Below, piece after piece: positions 34,776-44,069 of a stretch of DNA of 64,000 bases (position 1 is its first letter; each line of letters starts with the position of its first letter). Source of the stretch: Pseudomonadales bacterium (GTDB lineage Bacteria > Pseudomonadota > Gammaproteobacteria > Pseudomonadales > Halieaceae); assembly GCA_024234855.1 (NCBI GenBank), contig JACKNN010000001.1, forward strand, positions 558,001-622,000, given 5' to 3'. The notes beneath the pieces are model-generated. The model had not been told where the DNA came from. It saw only the letters and a list, made by a program, of their open reading frames with translations, and ran no database searches. The position numbers and the translations under genes were made by a program.

Positions 34776-35168
34776 ATGAGCCATACTCCCAACGAATTGA
34801 AATACGCCAGCAGCCACGAGTGGGCGCGCCTGGAGGAGGATGGCACCGTCACAGTGGGCATCACCGACCATGCCCAGGCGGCCCTGGGCGATGTGGTATT
34901 CGTCGAATTGCCCGAGGTCGGTACCGTGCTCGCCGCCGGAGACGATGCCGGCGTGGTTGAATCGGTCAAGGCGGCATCAGATGTCTATGCCCCGGTGGCG
35001 GGTGAAGTGATCGAGATCAATGTGCTGCTCGAGGACAATCCCGAGATGGTCAACACCGACCCCTACAACGAGGGCTGGTTTTACAAGCTGCAACCCGCTG
35101 ACGCCGAGGAACTGGAAGCGCTGTTGTCGGCCGGCGATTACCAGCAGCAGTGCGAAGACGAAGACTGA
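34776..35168 (+). CDS. gcvH: Glycine cleavage system H protein
   Basis: GcvH carries the lipoyl arm that shuttles the aminomethyl group in the glycine cleavage complex. The 130 residues are standard: [40 protein letters not shown], the lipoylated lysine in [17 protein letters not shown], and [25 protein letters not shown] precedes ATG 34776. Unlike many relatives, no gcvT or gcvP is beside it; the next gene, 7 bp on, is rlmI. The partner genes must lie elsewhere, or this H protein also serves lipoate transfer. Confidence 0.97.
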   Translation: MSHTPNELKYASSHEWARLEEDGTVTVGITDHAQAALGDVVFVELPEVGTVLAAGDDAGVVESVKAASDVYAPVAGEVIEINVLLEDNPEMVNTDPYNEGWFYKLQPADAEELEALLSAGDYQQQCEDED

Positions 35169-35175
35169 CAGCCGG

Positions 35176-36396
35176 TTGAACAAGCCTCTGCCGGCGCCCA
35201 ACGCCGACCTTTACCTGCGCCCCGGCGCTGACCGACGCCTGCGCGGCGGTCACCTGTGGGTCTACTCCAACGAAATCGACAATGGGCGCAGCCCCCTCGC
35301 GAATTTCACCGCCGGCGATCCGGTATGCGTGCGCGATGCCAGCGGGAAGTTGCTCGGTTCTGCCTATATGGAACCACAGTCCCTGATCTGTGCCCGCCTG
35401 TATGCGCCCGGCGAGCAACTCGCACTGGACCAGCCATTGTTTCGGGCGCGGCTCGCGGCGGCGCTGGCCGGCAGGGAGTCGTTTTTCGACCGCCCGTTCT
35501 ATCGCCTGGTCTACGGCGACAGCGATACCCTCCCCGGGATAGTGGTAGATCGCTTTGGCGACTACCTGGTTGTCCAGCTCAATAACGAGGGCGTCGAGCG
35601 TCACAGCGACGGCCTGGTCGCGGCGCTGGTGGCGGAGTTACGCCCGGCCGGCATTCTCCTGCGAGGAGACAGTCGCAGCCGTCGGGAGCAGGGTCTGCCC
35701 GGTGGCGCCCGGGTTGTGTACGGAGAAGTGCCCGAGCAGGTGGCGCTGGAAGAAAATGGGGTGCGCTTCCTGGCGCCGGTGCACGAGGGCCAGAAAACCG
35801 GTTGGTTTTACGATCACCGCCTGTCGCGTGCCCGGCTGGCGCCGTGGGTCAGCGGCAAGTCCGTACTCGACGTGTACAGTTATATCGGTGGCTGGGGCAT
35901 ACAGGCAGCCGCCTTTGGCGCTTCCGAGGTGTGCTGTCTCGATAGCTCCGCGCAGGCACTGGCGGGGGCGGCGGCCAATGCCGAGCTCAACGACCTGCAG
36001 CACAGGGTGAGCACCTTGCGCGGTTCCGCCCCGGAAACCATGGCGGCGCTGCACGACCAGGGGCGTCGGTTTGATGTTGTCATTCTTGATCCGCCCGCGT
36101 TTATTCAGCGCAGGAAAGACCTGAAAAAAGGCATCACTGCCTACCGGCGTATCAACGAGCTGGGTTTGCACCTGTTGCGCCCGGGCGGCCTGCTGGTGTC
36201 GGGTTCCTGTTCCATGCACCTGTCCCGCGCCGATCTCATACTGGCCATGCAGCAGGCCGCCGTCCGTGCCGGGTGCCAGTTGCGGGTGGTGGAGCAGGGC
36301 GCCCAGGGGCCGGATCACCCGATCCACCCGGCGATTCCCGAGACGGAGTATCTCAAGGCGGTTTTTGCCAGGCGAATTACTCCCGCAAAGAAATAA
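35176..36396 (+). CDS. rlmI: 23S rRNA (cytosine(1962)-C(5))-methyltransferase
   Basis: RlmI methylates C1962 of 23S rRNA. The 406-residue product has an N-terminal PUA domain (LYLRPGADRRLRGGHLWVYS), an EEHD-like linker and a Rossmann methyltransferase domain with LDVYSYIGGWGIQAAAFGA, CLDSSAQALAGAAANAEL and the catalytic-loop motif DVVILDPPAFIQRRKDL. SGSCSMHLS carries the candidate active cysteine. I chose TTG 35176 because the PUA domain begins right after it. No ATG or GTG is available there and the Shine-Dalgarno is weak, so translation may be coupled to gcvH, which ends 7 bp before. Its 3' end overlaps the convergent HAD gene by 20 bp. Confidence 0.9.
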   Translation: MNKPLPAPNADLYLRPGADRRLRGGHLWVYSNEIDNGRSPLANFTAGDPVCVRDASGKLLGSAYMEPQSLICARLYAPGEQLALDQPLFRARLAAALAGRESFFDRPFYRLVYGDSDTLPGIVVDRFGDYLVVQLNNEGVERHSDGLVAALVAELRPAGILLRGDSRSRREQGLPGGARVVYGEVPEQVALEENGVRFLAPVHEGQKTGWFYDHRLSRARLAPWVSGKSVLDVYSYIGGWGIQAAAFGASEVCCLDSSAQALAGAAANAELNDLQHRVSTLRGSAPETMAALHDQGRRFDVVILDPPAFIQRRKDLKKGITAYRRINELGLHLLRPGGLLVSGSCSMHLSRADLILAMQQAAVRAGCQLRVVEQGAQGPDHPIHPAIPETEYLKAVFARRITPAKK

Positions 36397-37033
36397 CCGG
36401 CCAGCCCTCTTTTACCGCAAACGCACGCAGCCGATCGTCGGGGTCGACCGCCACCGGATTCTCCACCAGCCTCAGCAGCGGCAGGTCGTTGTGGGAGTCG
36501 CTATAAAAGAAGGCGCCATCCAGCGAGCCGTCACGCTGAGCCAGCCACGCATTGAGCCGCGTCACCTTGCCCGCGTGATAGGACGGCACGCCGCGGGGCT
36601 CGCCGGTGTACACGCCGTCCACGGTCTCTCCCTCGCAGGCGATGAGATCTTCGACCCCCAGCAGCGCGGCGATCGGCCGGGTGATGAATTCGTTGGTGGC
36701 TGTGATGATCAGTAGCTCGTGCCCGCGCCGCCGGTGGTCCGCCAGCAGCTGCTCGGCCTTGGGCAGTAAGATTGGCATGATCTTGCTGGCCATGAAGTCC
36801 CGGTGCCAGGCATCCAGCTGCGCCCGGGAATGGCCCACCAGAGTAGACAGGGCGAAGCGCAGGTAGGCGTCGATATCCAGGGTGCCAGCCTTGTAGTCCC
36901 GGTAGAACTGCTCATTGCGGGCGGCAAAATCCTCCCCATCGACCAGGCCGCGTTCACACACGAACTGACCCCACAGATTGTCACTGTCGCCACCCAGCAG
37001 GGTATTGTCGAGGTCGAAGATAGCCAGTGTCAC
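36377..37033 (-). CDS. HAD-IB family phosphatase (SerB-like)
   Basis: From GTG 37033 the product has 218 residues: motif I FDLDNTLLGGDSD near residue 6, motif II ITATNEF near 105, and motif IV YSDSHNDLPLL near 175, all of the HAD subfamily IB. A GTG 37039 two codons earlier is nearer to GGAGG (3 nt versus 9 nt), so 37033 is preferred; the longer open frame to 37132 lacks support. It lies upstream of and divergent from rppH, a place where pseudomonads also have an HAD phosphatase. The substrate is unknown; phosphoserine and other small phosphomonoesters are candidates. Confidence 0.88.
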   Translation of the reverse strand: MTLAIFDLDNTLLGGDSDNLWGQFVCERGLVDGEDFAARNEQFYRDYKAGTLDIDAYLRFALSTLVGHSRAQLDAWHRDFMASKIMPILLPKAEQLLADHRRRGHELLIITATNEFITRPIAALLGVEDLIACEGETVDGVYTGEPRGVPSYHAGKVTRLNAWLAQRDGSLDGAFFYSDSHNDLPLLRLVENPVAVDPDDRLRAFAVKEGWPVISLRE

Positions 37034-37152
37034 ACTCACAAGCCTCCGTTCAGGGGCGGCCAGCATAGCCCGGGTGCCGTAGTGAGTAAATTTCTCAGGC
37101 GCCCTAAAGTGTGGAACAATAGCCGGTCGCACAATCAGGACGACACCTAGAC

Positions 37153-37653
37153 GTGATCGATTCGGACGGCTTCAGGGCTAACGTTGGCATAGTGGTGGCA
37201 AACGACCGCGGACAGGTGTTGTGGGCCCGCCGCGTGGGTGGCCGCGATGCCTGGCAGTTTCCCCAGGGTGGCATCAACCGGGGAGAAAGCCCCGAGCAGG
37301 CGCTCTATCGGGAGCTGCACGAAGAGGTCGGGCTGGCGCCGGAGGCGGTCGAGGTGTTGGGCTGCACACGCGGCTGGCTGCGCTACCGGTTGCCGAAAGC
37401 CTTTGTCCGCAAGGGCCAGAATCCCGTGTGTATCGGCCAGAAACAGAAGTGGTTTCTGCTGCGCATGCTGGCGGACGATGCCGAGGTTCGTTTCGACCGG
37501 AACGACAAGCCTGAATTCGATCACTGGCAGTGGGTCAGCTACTGGTATCCGCTGAACCAGGTCATTGCGTTCAAGCGCGAGGTCTATCGTCGGGCGATGA
37601 AAGAGCTGGCCCTGCCGCTCGGGCGCCATACCGTAAAGCAGCTGGAAACCTAG
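37153..37653 (+). CDS. rppH: RNA pyrophosphohydrolase (Nudix)
   Basis: RppH removes pyrophosphate from 5'-triphosphate mRNA ends and thereby triggers decay. The 166 residues show [19 protein letters not shown], the Nudix box [20 protein letters not shown] with VGL, and GQKQKWFLL. The start is GTG 37153 after AGGACGACACC, a modest ribosome-binding site. It is 8 bp before ptsP, a pairing conserved in gammaproteobacteria. Confidence 0.96.
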   Translation: MIDSDGFRANVGIVVANDRGQVLWARRVGGRDAWQFPQGGINRGESPEQALYRELHEEVGLAPEAVEVLGCTRGWLRYRLPKAFVRKGQNPVCIGQKQKWFLLRMLADDAEVRFDRNDKPEFDHWQWVSYWYPLNQVIAFKREVYRRAMKELALPLGRHTVKQLET

Positions 37654-37661
37654 GCGGCCCC

Positions 37662-39929
37662 ATGCTTGAGACCCTGCGCAAAATTGTCCAGCAGGTCAAT
37701 GCCGCCGAGGGATTGCCGGAAGCCCTGGATATCATCGTCGATCGGGTGCACGATGCCATGGGCACCGAGGTCTGCAGCGTATATATGCGGGACCCCGCCA
37801 GTAACCGCCTGGTCTTCAGGGCGACCAAAGGCCTCAACCAGGCGCAAATCGGCCTGGCCAGCCTCGCCCCCGGTGAGGGTTTGGTGGGGCTGGTGGCCGA
37901 GCGTGAAGAGCCGGTCAACCTGGAAAACGCCGAGACGCATCCCAGTTTCCAGTTTCTCCCCGATCTCGGCGAAGAAAAATTCCACTCATTCCTCGGTGTG
38001 CCCATTATCCACCAGCGTGAAGTGCTGGGTGTGCTGGTGGTGCAGCAAACCGAGCAACGCCGCTTTGACGAGGGTGAAGAGGCGTTCCTGGTTACCATGT
38101 CGGCGCAACTGGCCGGCGTTATCGCCCACGCCCGGGTCACTGGCGCGGTGCGAGGGGGCGCGCTGTCCGGGGACGGGGCGCCGGCCAAGGTGAGCGGCAT
38201 AGCCGGTGCCCCGGGCATCGCCATTGGTACCGCCGTGGTGGTCTCCCCTTCGGCGGACCTGTACACGGTGCCAAAACGCCAGGCTGAAAACCGCCGCAGG
38301 GAGCTGCGCGCTTTTCGCGAGGCGCTGGATTGTGTGCGCGCGGATATCCAGGCGGTGGCCGACAATCTCGGTACCGAGCTGAACCCGGAAGATCATGCGT
38401 TATTTGATGTCTACCTCGGTATCCTGGACGACTCCACCATTGGCGCTGAGGTGGCGAGCCTGATCAGGGCGGGGCAGTGGGCCCAGGGAGCGCTGAGCCA
38501 GGTGATGATCGAGCACATCCGCCATTTTGAGCGCATGGAGCACAGCTATCTCAAGGAAAGAGCTGTAGATGTTAAGGATCTGGGTACGCGAGTGCTCGCT
38601 TACCTTCAGGAATCCGCAGTCGAGAATCGCCGCTATCCCATGAATACTATCCTGGTAGCCGAGGAACTGACGGCGTCGTCCCTGGGCGAGGTTCCGCGCC
38701 ACAAACTGGCGGGACTGATCTCGGTGCGCGGTTCCGGCAATTCGCATGTCGCCATCCTGGCCCGGGCCATGGGTGTGCCCACCGTCATGGGCGCCGTCGA
38801 CCTGCCGTATGCCCGGCTGCAGGACCGTGAGCTGATCATCGACGGCTACAACGGCGCAGTGCACCTCAACCCTCCGGCCGAGTTGAAGCAGCGCTTCCAG
38901 GAAGCCCTGAACCAGGATCGGGAGATGTCCCGCGACCTGGAGTCGCTGCGCGATAAGCCCTGTGAGACCCTGGACGGCCATCGGACCACACTGTGGGTGA
39001 ACACCGGCCTGATGGCCGATGTGACCCGCTCCCTGGAGCAGGGTGCCGAGGGCGTGGGCCTGTACCGCACCGAGGTTCCGTTTCTGTTGCGGGACCGGTT
39101 TCCCAGCGAGGAGGAGCAGCGCCAGATATATCGCAACCAGTTGGAAGCGTTCGCCCCCAGGCCGGTCACGATGCGCACCCTGGATATCGGCGGGGACAAA
39201 TCCCTGCCCTACTTCCCCATCGAGGAGGACAACCCTTTCCTGGGCTGGCGCGGCATCCGGGTGACGCTCGATCATCCGGAAATTTTCCTGGCCCAGATTC
39301 GCGCCATGCTGAAGGCCAACGAAGGGCTGGGCAACCTGCGCATCATGTTGCCGATGATCTGCAACACCGCCGAACTGGATGAAGCACTGGAGTTGATCCG
39401 GCGCAGTCACCGGGAGATCCTGCAAGAGGGCCTCACCGGCGAGCTGCCGAAGATCGGGGTAATGGTGGAAGTCCCGGCGGCCGTGTACCAGGCGCGGGCG
39501 CTGGCCCGACGGGTGGACTTCCTGTCGGTAGGCAGTAATGACCTCACCCAGTACCTGCTGGCGGTGGATCGCAATAATGCCCGAGTCGCTGATCTTTACC
39601 ATGCCCTGCACCCGGCCGTTATCCAGGCACTGGCGAATGTCGCTGAAGCCTGCCGGCTTGAGGGTAAGCCCGTCGGCATTTGTGGTGAACTCGCCGGCGA
39701 CCCGGAGGGCGCGGTGTTACTGTTGGCGATGGGCTATGACGTGCTGTCGATGAACTCCACCAGCCTGCCCCGGGTCAAGAAGGCACTGCGCAGTATTCAC
39801 CTTGCCGATGCGGCTTCGCTGCTCGCGGAGGTTATGCTGCTCGAAGACATCAGTGCCATCCGCCAGCGTCTGCACCTGTTCCTGAGAGAACACGGCCTCG
39901 GGCAGTTTATTCACAACCCGGTGGATTAG
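37662..39929 (+). CDS. ptsP: Phosphoenolpyruvate-protein phosphotransferase PtsP (EI-Ntr)
   Basis: PtsP is the first enzyme of the nitrogen PTS, phosphorylating NPr with PEP. From ATG 37662 it has 755 residues: an N-terminal GAF sensor (about 18-160; VCSVYMRDPASNRLVFRAT, GEGLVGLVAEREEPVNLENA), the enzyme I N-domain (about 170-400, with the phosphohistidine in GSGNSHVAILARAMG) and the PEP-binding C-domain (GVGLYRTEVPFLLRDRFPSE, VGSNDLTQYLLAVDRNN, GICGELAGDPEGAV). The GAF domain separates it from sugar-PTS PtsI. No ptsN or npr is nearby. It ends with a 23-bp convergent overlap with the NRDE gene. Confidence 0.96.
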   Translation: MLETLRKIVQQVNAAEGLPEALDIIVDRVHDAMGTEVCSVYMRDPASNRLVFRATKGLNQAQIGLASLAPGEGLVGLVAEREEPVNLENAETHPSFQFLPDLGEEKFHSFLGVPIIHQREVLGVLVVQQTEQRRFDEGEEAFLVTMSAQLAGVIAHARVTGAVRGGALSGDGAPAKVSGIAGAPGIAIGTAVVVSPSADLYTVPKRQAENRRRELRAFREALDCVRADIQAVADNLGTELNPEDHALFDVYLGILDDSTIGAEVASLIRAGQWAQGALSQVMIEHIRHFERMEHSYLKERAVDVKDLGTRVLAYLQESAVENRRYPMNTILVAEELTASSLGEVPRHKLAGLISVRGSGNSHVAILARAMGVPTVMGAVDLPYARLQDRELIIDGYNGAVHLNPPAELKQRFQEALNQDREMSRDLESLRDKPCETLDGHRTTLWVNTGLMADVTRSLEQGAEGVGLYRTEVPFLLRDRFPSEEEQRQIYRNQLEAFAPRPVTMRTLDIGGDKSLPYFPIEEDNPFLGWRGIRVTLDHPEIFLAQIRAMLKANEGLGNLRIMLPMICNTAELDEALELIRRSHREILQEGLTGELPKIGVMVEVPAAVYQARALARRVDFLSVGSNDLTQYLLAVDRNNARVADLYHALHPAVIQALANVAEACRLEGKPVGICGELAGDPEGAVLLLAMGYDVLSMNSTSLPRVKKALRSIHLADAASLLAEVMLLEDISAIRQRLHLFLREHGLGQFIHNPVD

Positions 39930-40707
39930 CCGCCAGGGCAAAAGCATATTCTCGCCTGTCCGCCTCTGCGCCCCGGGCGTCGAAGCTGGATTCCCGCCAG
40001 CTGGCCATACCCTTGTCGTCAACCCACAAGGTGGTAGTCGAGCGGGTACCGTAGCTGGCGGTGGTAATAAACTGGGCGGACAGGAGCAGGTCCATGCCGT
40101 GGGTCAGACCCTGCCTTTGCAGGTCTGCGGGGTCCGCCAGTGTCCGGTCGCCGACCGCTGTCGCCAGGGCCTCGTGGCCCAGTCCCCGCGTCGTTGCCAT
40201 CACCGCCCGCAACCTGTCCCTGGCGCGAATGACCTTGGGCCAGGGGGTGTCCAGCCGGGCATTGCTCAAGCCGTACAGGCCCGGGGGCAGGCACTGCGGT
40301 GTGCGTTCGTCCCGGTCAACGCTGTTGGTCAGATACCACAGCGTGTCCACAGTGCCCACCAGCAGGTTGAAGCCCGCGTAGTCATCGGCGTGGACGAGCA
40401 GGTCCCGCAGGAACGCCTGCGGTGGTTGCCCGCCGGCAAGGTAGTTGAGCGGCAGTTCCCCCCGCGAGCGGGGGGCGGGCGCGGTCCGCGCGGGGTCGCG
40501 GAAGTTGGTGATCGCGGCGAAACGGCCATCGCGTGTCAGGCCCATCCAGGTCCCCCCCTGGGCCAGGTCGCGCCCTGCGAGCAGGTCCGGGTATTCCGGC
40601 CAGAACGCGGAGCCCGCGGTTGGCCGGGCGTGGAACTCATCGCGATTGGCGGCCAGCACCAACGGATATCGAGGGTCTGCCCGGTGGGCAAAGACTAACA
40701 GGCACAT
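39907..40707 (-). CDS. NRDE (TANGO2-like) family protein
   Basis: The 266-residue protein opens with MCLLVFAHRADPRYPLVLAA, then the NRDE motif NRDEFHARPTAG, DLLAGRDLAQGGTWMGLT and AAITNFRDP, the pattern of the TANGO2/DUF833 family. Its catalytic role is not settled; the N-terminal Cys2 after removal of Met could act as an Ntn-type nucleophile, and links to haem handling have been proposed in the family. The stop lies inside the ptsP coding end. It is divergent from lgt with 138 bp between them. Confidence 0.9.
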   Translation of the reverse strand: MCLLVFAHRADPRYPLVLAANRDEFHARPTAGSAFWPEYPDLLAGRDLAQGGTWMGLTRDGRFAAITNFRDPARTAPAPRSRGELPLNYLAGGQPPQAFLRDLLVHADDYAGFNLLVGTVDTLWYLTNSVDRDERTPQCLPPGLYGLSNARLDTPWPKVIRARDRLRAVMATTRGLGHEALATAVGDRTLADPADLQRQGLTHGMDLLLSAQFITTASYGTRSTTTLWVDDKGMASWRESSFDARGAEADRREYAFALAANPPGCE

Positions 40708-40845
40708 ACAACGGGTCCGGAAACTGCGAAAGAATTGTGCATCACCACTGGCTGCATGATAATACCGGTTTTGCGCCGCGATTACCCTGTAGCAAACCCG
40801 CTAACCGGGCTTTACTGTCGCGTTTGCTGACCCAGACAGGCCCCT

Positions 40846-41658
40846 ATGCTGCCGTATCCTGAAATAGACCCCGTGGCCATCGCTCTTGGGCCGGTGAAAG
40901 TGCATTGGTACGGCCTGGCCTACCTGGCCGGCCTGGGTTTCGCCTGGTGGCTGGCGGTGCGTCGCAGCCAGCGGCCCGGTGCTGCCGTCAGCAGGGAGCA
41001 GGTCGACGACCTGATTTTTTTTGGTGCGCTCGGCGTTGTTCTCGGTGGCAGGATTGGTTACGCCCTGTTTTACGGCAGTGACAAGCTGGCGGAAGACCCG
41101 ACCTGGCTGCTGCGGGTGTGGCAGGGAGGCATGTCGTTTCACGGCGGCATGCTGGGGGTGATGGCGGCGATGTACCTGTTCGCGCGGAGACGCCGCATTG
41201 GTATCGGCGCGCTGCTGGATTTCGTTGCGCCGCTGGTGCCCTTCGGGCTGGGTTTTGGCAGGTTGGGTAACTTTATCGGCCAGGAGTTGTGGGGCCGACC
41301 TGCGGATGTAGCCTGGGCCATGGTGTTTCCGCGCGACCCGCTGCAGCTGGCGAGGCATCCGTCCCAGCTCTACCAGTTTGCGCTCGAGGGTGTCCTGCTC
41401 GGCATCATACTTATCTGGTTTTCCTCCCGGCCGAGACCGACATGGGCAGTTTCCGGCCTGTTTTCCCTCGGTTACGGCCTGATGCGTTTCGCGGTAGAGT
41501 TTTTCCGGGAACCGGACCAGCACATAGGGTATGAAGCCATGGGATGGCTGACCCGGGGGCAACTGTTGAGCCTGCCAATGATGGCCCTGGGAATATTCCT
41601 GCTGTACTACGCCTACCGGGGTGGTCGTGGCCCCGACCAGCCGTCGCGGCCGAGATAA
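40846..41658 (+). CDS. lgt: Prolipoprotein diacylglyceryl transferase
   Basis: Lgt attaches diacylglycerol from phosphatidylglycerol to the lipobox cysteine of prelipoproteins at the inner membrane. The 270 residues contain about seven membrane segments and the family motifs [41 protein letters not shown] (active-site His) and [29 protein letters not shown] and FRERP-like REPDQ follow. ATG 40846. It is followed by thyA after 15 bp and folA after that, an lgt-thyA-folA operon common in gammaproteobacteria. It would process the lipoproteins encoded at 56.4 and 61.0 kb. Confidence 0.97.
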   Translation: MLPYPEIDPVAIALGPVKVHWYGLAYLAGLGFAWWLAVRRSQRPGAAVSREQVDDLIFFGALGVVLGGRIGYALFYGSDKLAEDPTWLLRVWQGGMSFHGGMLGVMAAMYLFARRRRIGIGALLDFVAPLVPFGLGFGRLGNFIGQELWGRPADVAWAMVFPRDPLQLARHPSQLYQFALEGVLLGIILIWFSSRPRPTWAVSGLFSLGYGLMRFAVEFFREPDQHIGYEAMGWLTRGQLLSLPMMALGIFLLYYAYRGGRGPDQPSRPR

Positions 41659-41673
41659 GAGAGTGCTTCTACA

Positions 41674-42507
41674 ATGAAACAATACCTGGACCTGTTGCAG
41701 GATATTCTCGATAACGGTACAACCAAGAGTGATCGCACCGGCACCGGCACGATATCGGTATTCGGGCGCCAGTACCGGCACAATCTGGCGCACGGCTTTC
41801 CCCTGCTGACCACCAAGAAGCTGCACCTGAAGAGCATCGTCAACGAATTGATCTGGTTTCTCAACGGTGGAACCAATACCCGCTGGCTCAAGGAAAACGG
41901 CGTATCCATCTGGGACGAGTGGGCCACCGAAGACGGGGACCTCGGGCCGATCTACGGCGCCCAGTGGACCGCCTGGCCCACGCGGGACGGGGGCAGCATC
42001 AACCAGATCGATTACGTGGTGGATTGCCTGCGCAACAACCCGGACAGCCGCCGCATCCTGTTTCACGGCTGGAATGTGGAATACCTGCCGGATGAGCGCT
42101 TGAGCCCCCAGGACAATGTGCGGGCTGGCCGCATGGCACTGCCGCCGTGCCACCTGCTTTACCAGTTTTATGTGGCAGACGGCGTGCTGTCAGCCCAGCT
42201 CCTGATTCGCTCCAGCGATTCCTTCCTGGGTCTGCCCTACAACACTGCCAGCCTGGCCGTGTTGACCATGATGCTGGCGCAGCAATGTGACCTGGAGCCG
42301 GGAGAAATTATCATCTGTACCGGCGATTCCCACATATACAGCAACCACCTGGCACAGGTCCGGGAGCAACTCGGGCGCGAGCCGCGACAATTGCCGCAGC
42401 TTAAAATAGTGCGCAAGCCCGCCACTATATATGACTACCGGTTCGAGGATTTTCTGCTGGAAGAGTACAACCCCCATCCGCATATCTCCGCCCCGGTGGC
42501 GGTCTAG
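41674..42507 (+). CDS. thyA: Thymidylate synthase
   Basis: ThyA methylates dUMP to dTMP, using methylene-THF and releasing dihydrofolate. The 277 residues show [37 protein letters not shown], the active cysteine in [26 protein letters not shown] and the dUMP-binding HIYSNHL. An insert around residues 125-148 makes it about 13 residues longer than the E. coli enzyme. ATG 41674. The following folA regenerates THF from the dihydrofolate made here. Confidence 0.97.
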   Translation: MKQYLDLLQDILDNGTTKSDRTGTGTISVFGRQYRHNLAHGFPLLTTKKLHLKSIVNELIWFLNGGTNTRWLKENGVSIWDEWATEDGDLGPIYGAQWTAWPTRDGGSINQIDYVVDCLRNNPDSRRILFHGWNVEYLPDERLSPQDNVRAGRMALPPCHLLYQFYVADGVLSAQLLIRSSDSFLGLPYNTASLAVLTMMLAQQCDLEPGEIIICTGDSHIYSNHLAQVREQLGREPRQLPQLKIVRKPATIYDYRFEDFLLEEYNPHPHISAPVAV

Positions 42508-42521
42508 GCCGGGCGGAAAGC

Positions 42522-43079
42522 GTGGGGGTGGTTCGACTCGCCGTCATTGTGGCCGCCGCCGAGAATGGCGTGATCGGCAGGGACAACTGCCTGCCGTGGC
42601 ACCTGCCGGAAGACCTGCGCTATTTCCAGCGGGTGACTCTGGGCAAGCCGATTGTAATGGGCCGCAAGACCTTCGAATCCATAGGCCGGCCGCTGCCAGG
42701 TCGCAGCAACATCGTGGTCAGCCAGAACCCTGAGTACGTTGCGCAGGGTGTTCACCTGGTCGCCTCCCTGGGCGAGGCGCTGGCGCTGGCCCGGCAAATT
42801 GCCGCCGCCACCGATGCCGGGGAAGCCGTCGTCATCGGTGGCGCCCGGATATATGCAATGGTGCTGCCTCGAGCCGACCGGCTCTACCTGACAAGAGTCC
42901 ATGCCAGCCCGGAGGGGGATACGTTGTTACCGCCAATTGACTGGTCACTGTGGCGTGAAACCTCCCGTGAGCGCCACGCCGCATCGGGAGACAACCCATA
43001 CGATTACAGCTTTATGGTGTACGACCGGGTCGACAGTGGACAGTCCGTAAGACGCGACGGAATGTTACCGCCAGCCTGA
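42522..43079 (+). CDS. folA: Dihydrofolate reductase
   Basis: FolA reduces dihydrofolate to tetrahydrofolate with NADPH. The 185 residues show VIVAAAENGVIGRDNCLPWH, LPEDLRYFQRVTLGKPIVMG, RKTFESIGRPLPGR and VIGGARIYAMVLPRADRLYL. GTG 42522 is chosen (GGGCGGAAA upstream); GTG 42528 two codons on is also possible. The C-terminus runs about 20 residues past the usual end (DSGQSVRRDG). It is the last gene of the lgt-thyA-folA set; the 204 bp after it lead into the TonB operon. Confidence 0.95.
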   Translation: MGVVRLAVIVAAAENGVIGRDNCLPWHLPEDLRYFQRVTLGKPIVMGRKTFESIGRPLPGRSNIVVSQNPEYVAQGVHLVASLGEALALARQIAAATDAGEAVVIGGARIYAMVLPRADRLYLTRVHASPEGDTLLPPIDWSLWRETSRERHAASGDNPYDYSFMVYDRVDSGQSVRRDGMLPPA

Positions 43080-43146
43080 ACCAGATGCCGCGTTGTTACC
43101 AAAATACACATAGGTGCAATTTGCCGGGATGAACAATTCGGTTTCA

Positions 43147-43174
43147 TTGAAAAGATGGAGGCTTTCAGTTTAAA
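43147..43174 (+). promoter_or_regulatory. Possible promoter of the TonB operon
   Basis: TTGAAA (43147-43152) and TTTAAA (43169-43174), spaced by 16 bp, stand in the A/T-rich 204-bp region between folA and the DUF3450 gene. A second AT-rich spot (TATATAAAG, 43211-43219) lies nearer the gene. No clear Fur-box-like palindrome was seen, though iron control of such operons is common. Eye inspection only. Confidence 0.28.
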
Positions 43175-43283
43175 GTCCCCACCTCGGTTTACCGACAGTT
43201 GATTATTAACTATATAAAGTAGTGCCATATCTGAATTTCGCAGTTCTGAACCGCTTCGTTGGAATATAGGAAACACGACTCCC

Positions 43284-44069
43284 ATGACTATGCATCGATT
43301 AAAAAAAGTTGTGATCGCTGCGCTGGTAGCTGCAGGAACCCTGTCGGGTGCTGCAGTTGCGGTGCAAGCCAACACTCTCGATTCCGTTCTTAAAGTTGGC
43401 GAGAGCAAGAATAAAGCCGCGCGTGAGTCGCAGCTGAAAGTCGACCGGCTGGCCGATGAAACCCGTGATCTGCTTACCGACTACAAAACTGTCACCAAAC
43501 AGATCGATGGCCTGAAGGTATACAACGCCCGGCTGCAGCGCCAGATCGATAACCAGGTGATTCGGATCGGCGAAATCGATACGGCCATAGACCAGGTGAC
43601 GGTCATCTCCCGCCAGATTACCCCGCTGGCCATCCGCATGATCGACGGACTCGAGACCTTTGTAGAGCTGGATGTGCCCTTTCACCTGGAAGAGCGTATG
43701 GAGCGTATCGCGTTCCTGCGCGCCAACCTCGATCGGTCTGATGTATCGATCGCGGAAAAGTTCCGGCAGGTGCTGGAAGCCTACAAAATTGAAAACGAGT
43801 ACGGTCGCAAGATCGACGCCTACAAGGGCAGCATCGAGATCGAGGGCGTAGAGCGCGACGTGAATTTTCTCAGGGTTGGACGCATCTCCTTCCTCTACCA
43901 GACCACCGATACCGAAATGTCGGGTGCCTGGGACCAGGCGAGTCGCAGTTGGGTACCCCTGTCCCGCGGTGAGTACCGCAATGCCATCATGAAGGGGCTG
44001 CGTATCGCCCGCAAAGAAGCCTCAATTGACCTGATGAATCTGCCAGTAGCTGCACCGGAGGCTAACTAA
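43284..44069 (+). CDS. DUF3450 family periplasmic protein
   Basis: The 261 residues comprise a signal peptide (about 1-30, VVIAALVAAGTLSGAAVAVQ), a long coiled coil (about 40-110; QLKVDRLADETRDLLTDYKT, LQRQIDNQVIRIGEIDTAID) and a C-terminal globular part (GVERDVNFLRVGRISFLYQT). This is DUF3450, regularly the first gene of TonB2/TtpC-type operons in marine gammaproteobacteria. Its exact task is unknown; a periplasmic coiled coil before the TtpC-like subunit suggests it contacts that protein's periplasmic domain. Its stop overlaps the next ATG (TAATGA), indicating coupling. Confidence 0.9.
   Translation: MTMHRLKKVVIAALVAAGTLSGAAVAVQANTLDSVLKVGESKNKAARESQLKVDRLADETRDLLTDYKTVTKQIDGLKVYNARLQRQIDNQVIRIGEIDTAIDQVTVISRQITPLAIRMIDGLETFVELDVPFHLEERMERIAFLRANLDRSDVSIAEKFRQVLEAYKIENEYGRKIDAYKGSIEIEGVERDVNFLRVGRISFLYQTTDTEMSGAWDQASRSWVPLSRGEYRNAIMKGLRIARKEASIDLMNLPVAAPEAN

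Noticed and set aside
38400..39611. 403-residue open frame on the minus strand
   Set aside because: Antisense to the PEP-binding domain of ptsP; no recognisable domain.
40801..42153. 450-residue open frame on the minus strand
   Set aside because: Antisense to lgt and thyA, both recognised with catalytic motifs; composition is Arg/Gln/His-rich as typical of shadows.
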